NCBI RefSeq assembly: GCF_022829635.1
Contig: NZ_JAKSYO010000168.1
Location: 1-42,107 of the forward strand
Source: Methylobacterium sp. E-066
GTDB taxonomy: Bacteria > Pseudomonadota > Alphaproteobacteria > Rhizobiales > Beijerinckiaceae
Direction: 5' to 3'
Length of the DNA stretch: 42,107 nt
Shown here in pieces: positions 15,822-25,377 of this stretch. Both the position numbers and the translations under genes were made by a program. The notes beneath the pieces were generated by a model. That model was not told the origin of the DNA. It saw nothing but the letters and a program-made list of their open reading frames with translations, and did no database searches. The stretch's first letter is position 1; each line of letters begins with the position of its first letter.

Positions 15822-15991
15822 GGGCAGCGAACTCGTGGAAACCGGGAAGAGGACGGCAGCGGGCGCGCGGGCCAGCCGTGCTGCCGAGCCTCTGCCGGTG
15901 AGGGTGCCCGTCGTTTAAGCGGGGGAGTGCGCGAAATCAACGCGCGGCCCCCGCTTGCCAGCGGACCGCCCTTGCCTCATTGTTGTGCAGA

Positions 15992-17014
15992 ATGGCGACT
16001 GATCATTATTTAAGCGCGCTGCGCGACGGACGACCGGCCGGCGGGGGCGAATCTCCCGCGCCGCTCTGCCTGCTCGCGCCCCTGTCCGGGGTCACAGACC
16101 TGCATATGCGCCGGATCGCCCGGCGCTGCGGCGCCGACGCGGTTGTGTCGGAGATGGTGGCCGCGCGCGAATTCGCCCGCGGCGCCGAGGAGGCGACCCT
16201 GCGGGCGGCCGGTTCCGGGGTCGACCTGCACGTGGTCCAGCTCGCGGGCTGCGAGGCCGAGCCCATGGCCGAGGCCGCACGGCTGGCCGAGGCCGGCGGC
16301 GCCGACGTGATCGACGTGAACATGGGCTGCCCGGCCAAGATCGTCACTGGGATCGCCTCGGGCTCAGCCCTGATGCGCGACCTCGATCATGCGGAGCGCC
16401 TGCTCGCCGCCGTGCGCGGTGCGGTATCGGTGCCGGTCACCGTCAAGATGCGGCTGGGCTGGGACGACGCAAGCCGCAACGCCGTCGATCTCGCGACCCG
16501 GGCCGAGCGGCTCGGACTGAACGCCGTGACCGTCCACGGGCGGACACGGCAGCAATTCTACACCGGCGTAGCCGATTGGGCCGCGATCCGCCCCGTGGTC
16601 GAGGCTTTGTCGATCCCGGTGATCGCCAACGGCGACGTGGTCGACCTCGCCAGCGCCCGGGCGTGCCTCGCCGCCTCCGGCGCCGCCGGGGTGATGATCG
16701 GGCGCGCTGCCACCGGGCGACCCTGGCTGGTCGGGCAGGTGGCCGCAGCCCTGGCGGGGCGTCCGGCGGAGGCGCCGTCGCGGGCCGAGCAGGCGGAAAT
16801 GGCGGCCGCGCATTATGCCGGCCTGCTGTCGCTCTACGGCCGCCGCATGGGCGTGCGCCACGCCCGCAAGCACCTCGCCGCCTATGCCGAGACCGGCGGT
16901 GCGCTGGAGCCGGCCGAGCGCACTGCGCTGCTCACCACCACCGATCCCGAGGTGGCGCTGGCGTTGCTCGCCCGCGCCTTCGGGGCGGCCGAAATGATCC
17001 GGGAGGCCGCGTGA
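15992..17014 (+). CDS. dusB: tRNA-dihydrouridine synthase (DusB/NifR3)
   Basis: FMN-dependent reductase that makes dihydrouridine in tRNA using NADPH. From the ATG at 15992 the product has 340 residues; a TTG at 15980 would add four. The TIM-barrel Dus motifs are LAPLSGVTDLHMRRIARRCG, VVQLAGCEAEPMAEAARL, the catalytic-cysteine motif NMGCPAKIVTG (Cys113), VKMRLGWDD, TVHGRTRQQFYTGVADW and GVMIGRAATGRPWL. The C-terminal helical domain is present. The historical name nifR3 comes from its place before ntrB-ntrC in alphaproteobacteria, exactly as here. The ntrB GTG overlaps the dusB stop (GTGA), showing translational coupling. Confidence 0.96.
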   Translation: MATDHYLSALRDGRPAGGGESPAPLCLLAPLSGVTDLHMRRIARRCGADAVVSEMVAAREFARGAEEATLRAAGSGVDLHVVQLAGCEAEPMAEAARLAEAGGADVIDVNMGCPAKIVTGIASGSALMRDLDHAERLLAAVRGAVSVPVTVKMRLGWDDASRNAVDLATRAERLGLNAVTVHGRTRQQFYTGVADWAAIRPVVEALSIPVIANGDVVDLASARACLAASGAAGVMIGRAATGRPWLVGQVAAALAGRPAEAPSRAEQAEMAAAHYAGLLSLYGRRMGVRHARKHLAAYAETGGALEPAERTALLTTTDPEVALALLARAFGAAEMIREAA

Positions 17015-18153
17015 GCGAGGACGCCTTTCCGCAGGAGCCCGGCGGCCAGCGCCCCCCCGCCGGGGAGGCCGTGCTCAACGCCCTGCCGCTGCCGGTCCTG
17101 ACCATCGGCGGTGACGAGCGGATCCTCCACTGCAACCACGCCGCGGAGGCGTTCTTCGACTATTCCGCGCGCCTGATGCAGCGCCGCCGCCTGCGCGACA
17201 TCATCCCGTTCGCCTCGCCGATCATCGCCCTGGTGGCCGAGGTCCGCCGCCGCCGCGCCAGCGTCAGCGAGTACCGGGTCGAGCTGACCCAGCCGCGCCT
17301 CGGGCTGGAGCGCAGCGTCGACGTGTTCGCGACGCCGCTCGGTGACGACGACGACGCCGTGGTGATGATGCTCCAGGAGCGCACCATCGCCGACAAGATG
17401 AACCGCCAGCTCACCCATCGCGGCGCCGCGCGCTCGATGGTGGCGCTCGGCGCGATGCTGGCCCACGAGATCAAGAACCCGCTGGCCGGCATCCGCGGCG
17501 CCGCACAGCTCCTGGAGAGCACCGGCGCCGAGGAGGACCGGATGCTGACCCGACTGATCTGCGACGAATCGGACCGGATCGTGCGCATCGTCGAGCGGAT
17601 GGAGCTGTTCGGCGACGAGCGCCCGGCCGATCGCGGCGCCGTCAACGTCCACGGGGTGCTCGACCAGGTGAAGCGTTCGGCGCAGTCGGGGTTCGCGCGC
17701 CATATCCGGTTCATCGAGACTTATGACCCGTCGCTACCGCCGGTGCTCGGCAGCCGCGACCAGTTGATCCAGGTGATCCTGAACCTCGTGAAGAACGCCG
17801 CCGAGGCGATCGGCCCCGACGCGGTCGAGGGCGAGATCACCCTGTCCACCGCGTTCCGCACCGGGTTGCGCCTCCAGGTGCCGGGCTCCCGCGAGCGGGT
17901 CAGCTTGCCGATCGAGGTCGCGATCCGCGACAACGGCCCGGGCATCTCGGCCGACCTGCTGCCCGACCTGTTCGACCCGTTCGTGACCACCAAGGCCCAG
18001 GGCTCCGGCCTCGGACTTGCATTGGTGGCCAAGATCGTCGGCGACCACGGAGGCATCGTCGAGTGCGATCCCGCCCCCCGCCGCACGACGTTCCGCATCC
18101 TCCTGCCGATGTCCAGCGCCCGCGACGGGCGCGAATCGGCGGTCGACCCGTGA
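17011..18153 (+). CDS. ntrB: Nitrogen-regulation sensor kinase NtrB
   Basis: Cytoplasmic histidine kinase/phosphatase that senses nitrogen status through PII and controls NtrC. The GTG start at 17011 follows GGGAGG (17001-17006) and overlaps the dusB stop; the product has 380 residues. Residues 17-125 are a PAS domain (VLNALPLPVLTIGGDERILH). The dimerisation domain holds the phosphorylated His152 in AMLAHEIKNPLAGIRGAAQL. The ATPase domain has the N box LVKNAAEAI, DNGPGISADLLPDLFDPF and the G2 box GSGLGLALVAKIVGDHGG. No membrane segment is present, as expected for NtrB and unlike NtrY. ntrC follows after 48 bases. Confidence 0.96.
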   Translation: MSEDAFPQEPGGQRPPAGEAVLNALPLPVLTIGGDERILHCNHAAEAFFDYSARLMQRRRLRDIIPFASPIIALVAEVRRRRASVSEYRVELTQPRLGLERSVDVFATPLGDDDDAVVMMLQERTIADKMNRQLTHRGAARSMVALGAMLAHEIKNPLAGIRGAAQLLESTGAEEDRMLTRLICDESDRIVRIVERMELFGDERPADRGAVNVHGVLDQVKRSAQSGFARHIRFIETYDPSLPPVLGSRDQLIQVILNLVKNAAEAIGPDAVEGEITLSTAFRTGLRLQVPGSRERVSLPIEVAIRDNGPGISADLLPDLFDPFVTTKAQGSGLGLALVAKIVGDHGGIVECDPAPRRTTFRILLPMSSARDGRESAVDP

Positions 18154-18201
18154 CGTCGCCTTGTGTTTCGGCCGCCCGGCCGGAGGTCTGAGTAGAGAGT
18201 C

Positions 18202-19662
<1,461 letters not shown>

Positions 19663-19669
19663 CGGGTTC

Positions 19670-19764
19670 CCAAAGGGCTCAGCCCTTTGGCGGGGGTTTC
19701 GGGGCGCGCAGCCCCGAGACGCCGAGGGCCGTTTCCGATCGCGTCGCGATCGGGAACGGCCCTC
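19670..19764 (+). terminator. Three consecutive hairpins after ntrC
   Basis: Hairpin 1 is a near-palindrome, CCAAAGGGCT/AGCCCTTTGG (19670-19690). Hairpin 2 is TCGGGGC-GCGCA-GCCCCGA (19699-19717). Hairpin 3 has 20-base arms, 19724-19743 and 19745-19764, with one G-T wobble and essentially no loop base, followed by AGTCTTTGATT. The first lies 8 bases past the ntrC stop. Together they probably terminate or stabilise the dusB-ntrBC transcript. Confidence 0.65.
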
Positions 19765-19828
19765 AGTCTTTGATTCTACGCGCTCGCTTACGCCGAACCG
19801 GTCCCCACTTCGGCGGCGAGCGCTCTCG

Positions 19829-20164
19829 TCAGCGCCGCGGCAGGATCGGGTCGCCGCGCATCAGGGCGTTGAGCCGCTCGGTGTCGAAGCCGTTCGGGAT
19901 GCTGGGCACCACCGGCTTCGGCGCGGGCGCAGCCTTCACCGGGGCCGGAAGCGAACCGGTGGCGGAGGGCTCGGCCTGGGCGGCGCGCACCACGGCCGAC
20001 GGCGCCAGATGGGCCAGCCGGTCGGCGCTGACGAGGGCGACGATCGCCGTCGAGACCAGCACGAGGACGCCGCCGAAAAGAGAACGCAGGATACGCACGC
20101 AGACGACCCGGAACGCGACTTGAGACGGCAACAGATTACCCGCCGGCCCGTTAACGAAGCCCAC
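19829..20164 (-). CDS. Small single-pass membrane protein with Pro/Ala-rich tail, function unknown
   Basis: A 111-residue product from a GTG at 20164 that I do not recognise. Residues about 27-46 (RSLFGGVLVLVSTAIVALVS) form one membrane helix preceded by arginines, so the C-terminal part should lie outside the cytoplasm. That part is Pro/Ala-rich (SLPAPVKAAPAPKPVVPSIP) and ends in a short conserved-looking motif, GFDTERLNALMRGDPILPRR. The true start is unclear: a GTG at 20098 would begin just before the membrane helix, and neither GTG has a strong ribosome binding site. It diverges from the Rmf-like gene. Coding status is supported by the membrane helix and composition only. Confidence 0.6.
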   Translation of the reverse strand: MGFVNGPAGNLLPSQVAFRVVCVRILRSLFGGVLVLVSTAIVALVSADRLAHLAPSAVVRAAQAEPSATGSLPAPVKAAPAPKPVVPSIPNGFDTERLNALMRGDPILPRR

Positions 20165-20205
20165 CCCAAAGTTCCGGGATGGGAGCCAATGTTCGGGAGG
20201 CGATA

Positions 20206-20379
20206 TTGACGAACGTCCAGGCCACCGCGAGCGACAGCCCGTTCATCCAGGGCCGCAACGCTCGCCTCTACGGTAAGCCCGCGAGCGAATGCCCCTATCC
20301 GGAAGGCTCCGAAGAGCATGCCGGCTGGATGCAAGCTTACGAGGAGGCCGCGGTCTCCGATCCGCCCGAGACGCCGTGA
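20206..20379 (+). CDS. Rmf/CrpP-like small protein (ribosome modulation factor family)
   Basis: A 57-residue protein with the Rmf-type pattern FIQGRNARLYGKPASECPYP, then two Gly/Glu-rich residues and HAGWMQAYEEA. In E. coli, ribosome modulation factor dimerises and inactivates 70S ribosomes in stationary phase; many alphaproteobacteria carry short relatives. I chose the TTG at 20206 because GGGAGG lies 5 bases upstream; an in-frame ATG at 20179 would add nine residues and has no ribosome binding site. It stands alone, followed by an inverted-repeat element. The family assignment rests on the G-x-x-AR-x-x-GKP-x-x-x-CPYP spacing. A role in ribosome hibernation is inferred. Confidence 0.75.
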   Translation: MTNVQATASDSPFIQGRNARLYGKPASECPYPEGSEEHAGWMQAYEEAAVSDPPETP

Positions 20380-20428
20380 GGGGTGGGGGATAGCGTGAAA
20401 CGCGCGTCGATGCCGGATCATCCACCGC

Positions 20429-20539
20429 GTCATCCCGGGGCCGCGCAGCGGACCCGGGATCCAAAAACGCTATCATGCCAGGACCTTGCACCGTCGGCGC
20501 TTCTGGATTTCGGGCTCGCCTGCGGCGCCCCGGAATGAC
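20429..20539. repeat. GTCATCCCGGGG-type intergenic inverted-repeat element
   Basis: The left end GTCATCCCGGGGCCGCGCAG and the right end CCTGCGGCGCCCCGGAATGAC are imperfect inverted copies, each bordered inside by a GGATCCA / TGGATTT sequence. This form (CGTCATTCCGGGG...) is a familiar dispersed element in alphaproteobacteria. It occupies the gap between the Rmf-like gene and metC, where no gene is seen. Confidence 0.75.
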
Positions 20540-20693
20540 AAAGCGGGTTTGACGGCCGTCAGGTGAATCCCTGGCGATCGCGTGAAGCCGCGGCCGTACC
20601 CCCAAGACAACCCCCTCGGCCGCGCCTCAGGCTTGACCTCGCCCCAACCCAAGGGCTTCGTGTTTCGCAGCGCAACGCGATCGTCGAGCCACA

Positions 20694-21884
20694 ATGTCCC
20701 TGACGCCCAAACCCGAATCCAAGCCGACATTCGGGGCGGCGACGCGCCTCGTCCATGCGGGCCGAGATCCGGGCGCGCAGCACGGCTTCGTCAACACGCC
20801 GATCTATCGCGGCTCGACCGTGCTCTACCCGACCTACGACGCCATCAAGCATCGGCGCGGGCGCTACAATTACGGCACCTCGGCGACGCCCACGATGGAC
20901 TCGCTGACCGACGCCTGGACGGAACTCGCCGGCGCCGCCGGCACGGTGGTGACGCCCTCCGGCCTGTCCGCGCTGACCGTCGCCCTGATGGCCGCGGTCT
21001 CGGCCGGCGACCATCTGTTGGTGACCGACTCGGCCTACCGCCCGACCCGGCAGTTCTGCGACGGGGTCCTCGCCCGGTTCGGCGTCGCGGTGACCTATTA
21101 CGACCCGACCGTGGGGGTCGGCATCGCCGAGTTGATGCGCCCGAACACCAAGGCGGTGCTGGTCGAGGCGCCCGGCTCGCAGAGCTTCGAGATGCAGGAC
21201 ATCCCGGCCATCGCCGCGGTCGCACATGCAAGGGGCGCCTGCGTGATCATGGACAACACCTGGGCGACGCCGCTGCTGTTCCCGCCCCACGCGCGCGGGG
21301 TCGACATCGCCGTCGAGGCCGGCACCAAGTATCTCAGCGGCGGCTCGGACCTGCTGATCGGCCTGGCCTCCGCCAACGCCGCGTATTACCCGGCTCTGCG
21401 GCGCACCTTCGATCATCTCGCCCCCTGCGCTGGCGCGGAGGACATCTTCCTGGCGCTCCGGGGCATGCGGACCATGGCGCTGCGCCTGCGCGAGCACGGC
21501 CGCGTCGGGCTCGAGATGGCCCGGTGGTTCCAGGCGCGGCCGGAGGTGCTGCGGGTGCTTCATCCCGGCCTGCCGGAGGATCCGGGCCATGACATCTGGA
21601 AGCGCGATTTTTCCGGCGCCTCCGGGCTGTTCGGGGTGATCCTCAAGCCCGTGCCCGAGGCGGCGGTGGCCGCGATGCTGGACGGGCTGGAGCTGTTCGG
21701 GATGGGTTTTTCCTGGGGCGGCTTCGAGAGCCTGGTGATCCCGTTCGACTGCACGCCCTACCGGACCGCCACCCAATGGGCGCCGGGCGGCCCGGCCCTG
21801 CGCTTCCATATCGGGCTGGAGGACGTCGCCGACCTCCAGGCCGATCTCGATGCCGGCTTCGCCCGGCTGCGGGCCGCGTCCTGA
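20694..21884 (+). CDS. metC: Cystathionine beta-lyase
   Basis: PLP enzyme cleaving cystathionine to homocysteine, pyruvate and ammonia in methionine synthesis. The 396-residue product is full length for the family. Landmarks are YRGSTVLYPTYDAI, the substrate-binding RYNYGTSATPTMDSL, TPSGLSALTVALMAAVSAGD, the cofactor-binding VIMDNTWATPLLFPP and Lys212 in VEAGTKYLSGGSDLLIG, which forms the PLP Schiff base. The GMGFSWGGFESL segment near the C terminus, instead of the SLG...E pattern of cystathionine gamma-lyases, supports MetC. It lies 82 bases upstream of a glycosyltransferase cluster on the same strand, but nothing suggests a shared function. Confidence 0.95.
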   Translation: MSLTPKPESKPTFGAATRLVHAGRDPGAQHGFVNTPIYRGSTVLYPTYDAIKHRRGRYNYGTSATPTMDSLTDAWTELAGAAGTVVTPSGLSALTVALMAAVSAGDHLLVTDSAYRPTRQFCDGVLARFGVAVTYYDPTVGVGIAELMRPNTKAVLVEAPGSQSFEMQDIPAIAAVAHARGACVIMDNTWATPLLFPPHARGVDIAVEAGTKYLSGGSDLLIGLASANAAYYPALRRTFDHLAPCAGAEDIFLALRGMRTMALRLREHGRVGLEMARWFQARPEVLRVLHPGLPEDPGHDIWKRDFSGASGLFGVILKPVPEAAVAAMLDGLELFGMGFSWGGFESLVIPFDCTPYRTATQWAPGGPALRFHIGLEDVADLQADLDAGFARLRAAS

Positions 21885-21966
21885 CGGTCTCCGCCGTCAT
21901 CGTGTGATGACGGAGGGATGACGGCGCATTTGACCTTCCCGTCCGATCCTGATTGACCGGCCGGGC

Positions 21967-23688
21967 ATGACCACGAGCCTCTCCGCCGGCGGCGTCCCGC
22001 GCCTCGCCTCTGTCGACCGGATCGGCCGCGGGCTCGACGCGCTGAGCCTCACCCATGCCCGGGCCGCCGCGGCCCTGCTGGCGCTGTGCCTGCTGCTGTT
22101 CCTGCCCGGTCAGATCTCGCTCCAGCCGATGGACCGGGACGAGCCGCGCTTCGCCCAGGCCTCCAAGCAGATGCTGGAGAGCGGCGACCTCGTCGACATC
22201 CGCTTCCAGGGGGAGGCCCGGCACAAGAAGCCGGTTGGGATCTACTGGGCGCAGGCCGCCGCGGTGGCGGCAGGCGAAGCGCTCGGCGTCCCCGACGCCC
22301 GCCGGCAGATCGCCCTCTACCGCATCCCGTCGCTGATCGGCGCCACCGCCTCGGTGCTGCTCGCCTACTGGGCCGCTATGGCGTTCCTGCCGCGCCGGCT
22401 CGCCCTGCTCGCCGCCGCCCTGTACGGCGCCGGGCTGATGCTCTCGGCCGAGGCACATCTCGCCAAGACCGACGCCCTGCTCGCCGCCTGCGCCACCGCT
22501 AGCCTCGGGGCGCTGGCCCGGGTGTGGCTCGCGTCCCGTGCGGGCGGAGCCGTGAGCCGCGCGGTCTTCCCGGCCTTCTGGCTCGGGATGGCGCTCGGCA
22601 TCCTGGTCAAGGGGCCGATGGTGCCGCTGTTCGTGGTGCTGCCGGCGCTGATCCTGTCGGTGGCGGCGCGCTCCGGCCGCTGGTTGCTCGCCCTGAGGCC
22701 CGGAGCGGGGCTGGCGCTGACGCTCCTGCTGGTGGCGCCGTGGTTCGCGGCGATCGCCTGGAAGAGCGGCGGCGCCTTCTACGCCGAGGCGGTGGGGCAC
22801 GATATGCTGGCCAAGGTCGGGGGCGCGGCCGAGCGGCACTGGGGTCCGCCCGGAGCCTACGCGCTCGCGTTCTTCGCGACCTTCTGGCCGGGGGCGGCCT
22901 TCGCGGCGATGAGCCTGCCGCTCGCCTGGCGCGCGCGGCGCGAGGCCGCCGTCGCGTTCCTGATCGCGTCCGTGCTGCCGGCCTGGCTGATCTTCGAGGC
23001 GGTGCCGACCAAGCTGCCCCATTACGTCCTGCCGCTGATGCCGTGGCTCGCGATCCTCACCGCCCTGGCCCTGTCGCGCGGCGCGCTCGACCCGCGGCTG
23101 CGGGGCGCGCGGGCGACGGCCCTGCTGGTGCCGGCGATCCCCATTGGGCTGACGCTCGGCCTGTGCCTCGCGGGCTGGCGCCTCGACAGCCATACGCTCC
23201 CCTGGGCCGCGCTGCCGCTGCTGGCCGCGTCCTGTGCGGTGGCGGTCCTGGCCTGGTCGGCCTTCGCGGGCGGCAGACCTGAGCGCGCTCTCGTGCTCGG
23301 GATCGTCGCCTCCGGCCTGCTCGGGCCGGCGGTGCTGGGCGTGGCACAGCGTGCGCTGCCGGCCCTCAAGGTCTCGCCGCGTTTGGCCGCCCTGCGCGAC
23401 CGGATGAGCTGCCCGAACCCGCAGGTCGCGAGCCTCGGCTACCGGGAGCCGAGTCTGGTCTTCCTCACCGGCACCGATCTCGCCCTGCCGCCGGACGGGG
23501 CCGCTGCCAAGCAATTCCTCGAGGCGGGCGGCTGCCGGCTGCTGTTCGTGGAGGCCCGCGACCGCGACGATTTCAACGCCGCCTGGCCGGTGGGACGCGG
23601 AGCACCCGCCCCGCTCGCAGAGGTCGAGGGCTTCAACCTCAATACCGGCCGGCGGGTGTTCGTGAACGCCTACGCAGTGACCCCATGA
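21967..23688 (+). CDS. GT39/ArnT-like membrane glycosyltransferase
   Basis: A GT-C fold glycosyltransferase, 573 residues, with about eleven hydrophobic helices between residues 30 and 480. The first periplasmic loop carries the metal/substrate-binding DRDEPRFAQASKQMLESGD (Asp-Glu pair), followed by RHKKPVGIYWAQA, both typical of ArnT and protein O-mannosyltransferase relatives, which use polyprenyl-phosphate sugars on the outer face of the inner membrane. Further on, EAVPTKLPHYVLPLMPWLAI matches the second conserved loop. The soluble C-terminal part ends in ETGRRVFV-like strands (NTGRRVFVNAYAV). Its stop overlaps the start of the GT2 gene by 4 bases (ATGA). The acceptor (lipid A, another glycolipid or protein) cannot be told. 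Confidence 0.92.
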   Translation: MTTSLSAGGVPRLASVDRIGRGLDALSLTHARAAAALLALCLLLFLPGQISLQPMDRDEPRFAQASKQMLESGDLVDIRFQGEARHKKPVGIYWAQAAAVAAGEALGVPDARRQIALYRIPSLIGATASVLLAYWAAMAFLPRRLALLAAALYGAGLMLSAEAHLAKTDALLAACATASLGALARVWLASRAGGAVSRAVFPAFWLGMALGILVKGPMVPLFVVLPALILSVAARSGRWLLALRPGAGLALTLLLVAPWFAAIAWKSGGAFYAEAVGHDMLAKVGGAAERHWGPPGAYALAFFATFWPGAAFAAMSLPLAWRARREAAVAFLIASVLPAWLIFEAVPTKLPHYVLPLMPWLAILTALALSRGALDPRLRGARATALLVPAIPIGLTLGLCLAGWRLDSHTLPWAALPLLAASCAVAVLAWSAFAGGRPERALVLGIVASGLLGPAVLGVAQRALPALKVSPRLAALRDRMSCPNPQVASLGYREPSLVFLTGTDLALPPDGAAAKQFLEAGGCRLLFVEARDRDDFNAAWPVGRGAPAPLAEVEGFNLNTGRRVFVNAYAVTP

Positions 23689-24452
23689 CCGGCGCGCCCA
23701 ATCTCAGCGTCGTCGTGCCGGTCAAGAACGAGGCCGGCAACATCGCCCCCCTGGTGGCCGAGATCGAGGCCGCCTGCGCGCCCCTCGGCTTCGAGCTGAT
23801 CTACGTCGATGACGGCTCCACCGACGGTACGCCGGGCGCCCTGGCGGCGGCGCGCGCCAGCCGGCCCTGGATGCGGGTGGTGCGGCACGCGCGCGGCGGC
23901 GGCCAGTCGGCGGCGGTGCGCAGCGGCGTCCTCGCGGCCCGGGCGCCGATCGTCGCGACCCTGGACGGCGACGGCCAGAACGACCCCGCCTTCATCCCGG
24001 CCCTGCTGGCCGCCCTTGAGGCGGGCGGCGAACGGGCCGGCCTGGCCCAGGGGCAGCGGCGCGGACGCAAGGACGGGCGCTTCAAGATGCTGCAGTCGCG
24101 CATCGCCAACGGCGTGCGCGGACGCATCCTCAAGGACGCCACCCGGGATACCGGCTGCGGCCTAAAGGTGTTCCGCCGCGCCGTGTATCTCCGGCTGCCC
24201 TATTTCGATGCCCTGCACCGGTTCATGCCGGCCCTGGTGGTGCGCGAGGGATTTGCGGTGGTCCACCACGACGTGATCGACCGGCCGCGGCTCACCGGCG
24301 TCTCGAATTACGGCCTGTTCGACCGGCTCTGGGTTGGGCTCCTCGACCTCGCCGGGGTCTGGTGGCTGATCCGGCGCAAGCGCGCCGACCCGCAGCCGCA
24401 GGAACTCTTTGCTCCGGCCGCCGCGCCCGCAGACCAGGATGTCGGATGCTGA
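23685..24452 (+). CDS. GT2 family glycosyltransferase (polyprenyl-phosphate sugar synthase-like)
   Basis: Expected to move a sugar from a nucleotide donor to a polyprenyl phosphate on the cytoplasmic face. The 255-residue product has the GT-A fold of dolichol-phosphate-mannose-synthase relatives: LSVVVPVKNEAGNIAPLVAE, the donor-binding YVDDGSTDGTPGAL, RGGGQSAAVRSGVLAARAP, the metal-binding LDGDGQNDPAFIPALLAAL and DTGCGLKVFRRAVYLRLPYF. One hydrophobic segment near residues 215-230 (LWVGLLDLAGVWWLI) may anchor it. It lacks the two C-terminal membrane helices of ArnC. It overlaps the GT39 gene before it and the LpxB-N-like gene after it, so the three are translationally coupled. Confidence 0.92.
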   Translation: MTGAPNLSVVVPVKNEAGNIAPLVAEIEAACAPLGFELIYVDDGSTDGTPGALAAARASRPWMRVVRHARGGGQSAAVRSGVLAARAPIVATLDGDGQNDPAFIPALLAALEAGGERAGLAQGQRRGRKDGRFKMLQSRIANGVRGRILKDATRDTGCGLKVFRRAVYLRLPYFDALHRFMPALVVREGFAVVHHDVIDRPRLTGVSNYGLFDRLWVGLLDLAGVWWLIRRKRADPQPQELFAPAAAPADQDVGC

Positions 24453-24781
24453 TCCAGCTCGCCCACGATCTGCCCGACTATTTCTACGATGTGTTCGTCA
24501 CCCGGCTCGATTTCTGGGTGGTGTTCGGCATCGTCGCCCAGATGGTGTTCGGCTCCCGCTTCATCCTGCAATGGATCGCCAGCGAGCGGGCCGGCCGGAG
24601 CGTGATGCCGCTCTCGTTCTGGTTCCTGTCGATCCTGGGCGGGCTGATGACCCTGGTCTACGGGTTCGTCCGCCGGGAGCCGGTGATCATCATCGGCCAG
24701 GGCCTGTCCACCGGCATCTACCTGCGCAACCTCGCCCTGATCTTCCGCGAGCGGCAGCGCCGGCAACGGGATCCCGCATGA
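24446..24781 (+). CDS. LpxB N-terminal-domain-like membrane protein
   Basis: A 111-residue membrane protein matching the small 'lipid A biosynthesis, N-terminal' domain, which in some bacteria is fused to lipid-A-disaccharide synthase. It has three hydrophobic helices and the signature WVVFGIVAQMVFGSRFILQW, SVMPLSFWFLSILGGLMTLV and IIIGQGLSTGIYLRNLALIF. No glycosyltransferase domain is attached. The ATG at 24446 overlaps the end of the GT2 gene. Its position between a GT2 and a flavoprotein, and next to a GT39 enzyme, suggests a part in moving or handling a lipid-linked sugar; that role is inference. The family match is strong. Confidence 0.9.
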   Translation: MLIQLAHDLPDYFYDVFVTRLDFWVVFGIVAQMVFGSRFILQWIASERAGRSVMPLSFWFLSILGGLMTLVYGFVRREPVIIIGQGLSTGIYLRNLALIFRERQRRQRDPA

Positions 24782-25377
24782 CCCGCGCGCCCTTGCCGGA
24801 TTTCTACGACGACCTCGACGCCACCTTCGCCGCGCTGTGGCGGCTCCTGGGCGACGGCGCCGCGCAGGGCCGGAGTGGGTTCCACCTGCCGGCGCTGGCG
24901 ACCCTCGGGCCCGACGGTCCGCGGCTGCGCACGGTGGTGCTGCGCGCCGCCGACCCCGAATCCGGCACCCTGCGGTTCCATTGCGACCGCCGCTCCGACA
25001 AGGCCGCCGAGATCCGGGCGAACCCGGCCTGCGCGCTCGCCGCCTACGACGAGGCCGCCAAGATCCAGATCCGGATCGAGGGTTGGGCGACGCTCCACGC
25101 GGACGACGCCGTCGCCGAGGCCGCCTGGGCCGGCTCCCGGGCGATGAGCCGGGTCTGCTACGGCGCCGACCCCGCTCCGGGCACGGGCCTGCCCACCGGC
25201 GGCGCCTACACGCTGCCGGATGAGGAAACGGCGGCGACGCTTGGCCGCCCGCATTTCGCCGCTGTCTCGGTGCGGGCCGAGCGCCTCGATTTCCTCTATC
25301 TCGACCGCCGCGGCCATCGCCGGGCGGCCTGGCAGCGGAGCCCGGCCGGCTGGAGCGGCAGCTGGATCGCGCCCTGA
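24778..25377 (+). CDS. Pyridoxamine 5'-phosphate oxidase-like flavoprotein
   Basis: A 199-residue FMN-binding split-barrel protein. It starts at the ATGA overlap with the LpxB-N-like gene. The PNPOx pattern is visible: LATLGPDGPRLRTVVLRAAD, RFHCDRRSDKAAEIRANPAC with the FMN-contacting Arg-Ser-Asp-Lys, IQIRIEGWATLHADD, and the C-terminal VSVRAERLDFLYLDRRGHRR followed by an Arg-rich W...P end. Alphaproteobacterial relatives are usually called pyridoxamine-phosphate-oxidase family proteins and are distinct from true PdxH. Vitamin B6 oxidation is possible but not established. The tight overlap with the glycosyltransferase cluster is notable; I see no mechanistic link. Confidence 0.85.
   Translation: MTRAPLPDFYDDLDATFAALWRLLGDGAAQGRSGFHLPALATLGPDGPRLRTVVLRAADPESGTLRFHCDRRSDKAAEIRANPACALAAYDEAAKIQIRIEGWATLHADDAVAEAAWAGSRAMSRVCYGADPAPGTGLPTGGAYTLPDEETAATLGRPHFAAVSVRAERLDFLYLDRRGHRRAAWQRSPAGWSGSWIAP

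Noticed and set aside
20206..20379. CrpP-type ciprofloxacin-modifying enzyme
   Set aside because: The similarity is at the level of the Rmf-like fold. Nothing in the sequence supports an antibiotic-modifying activity.
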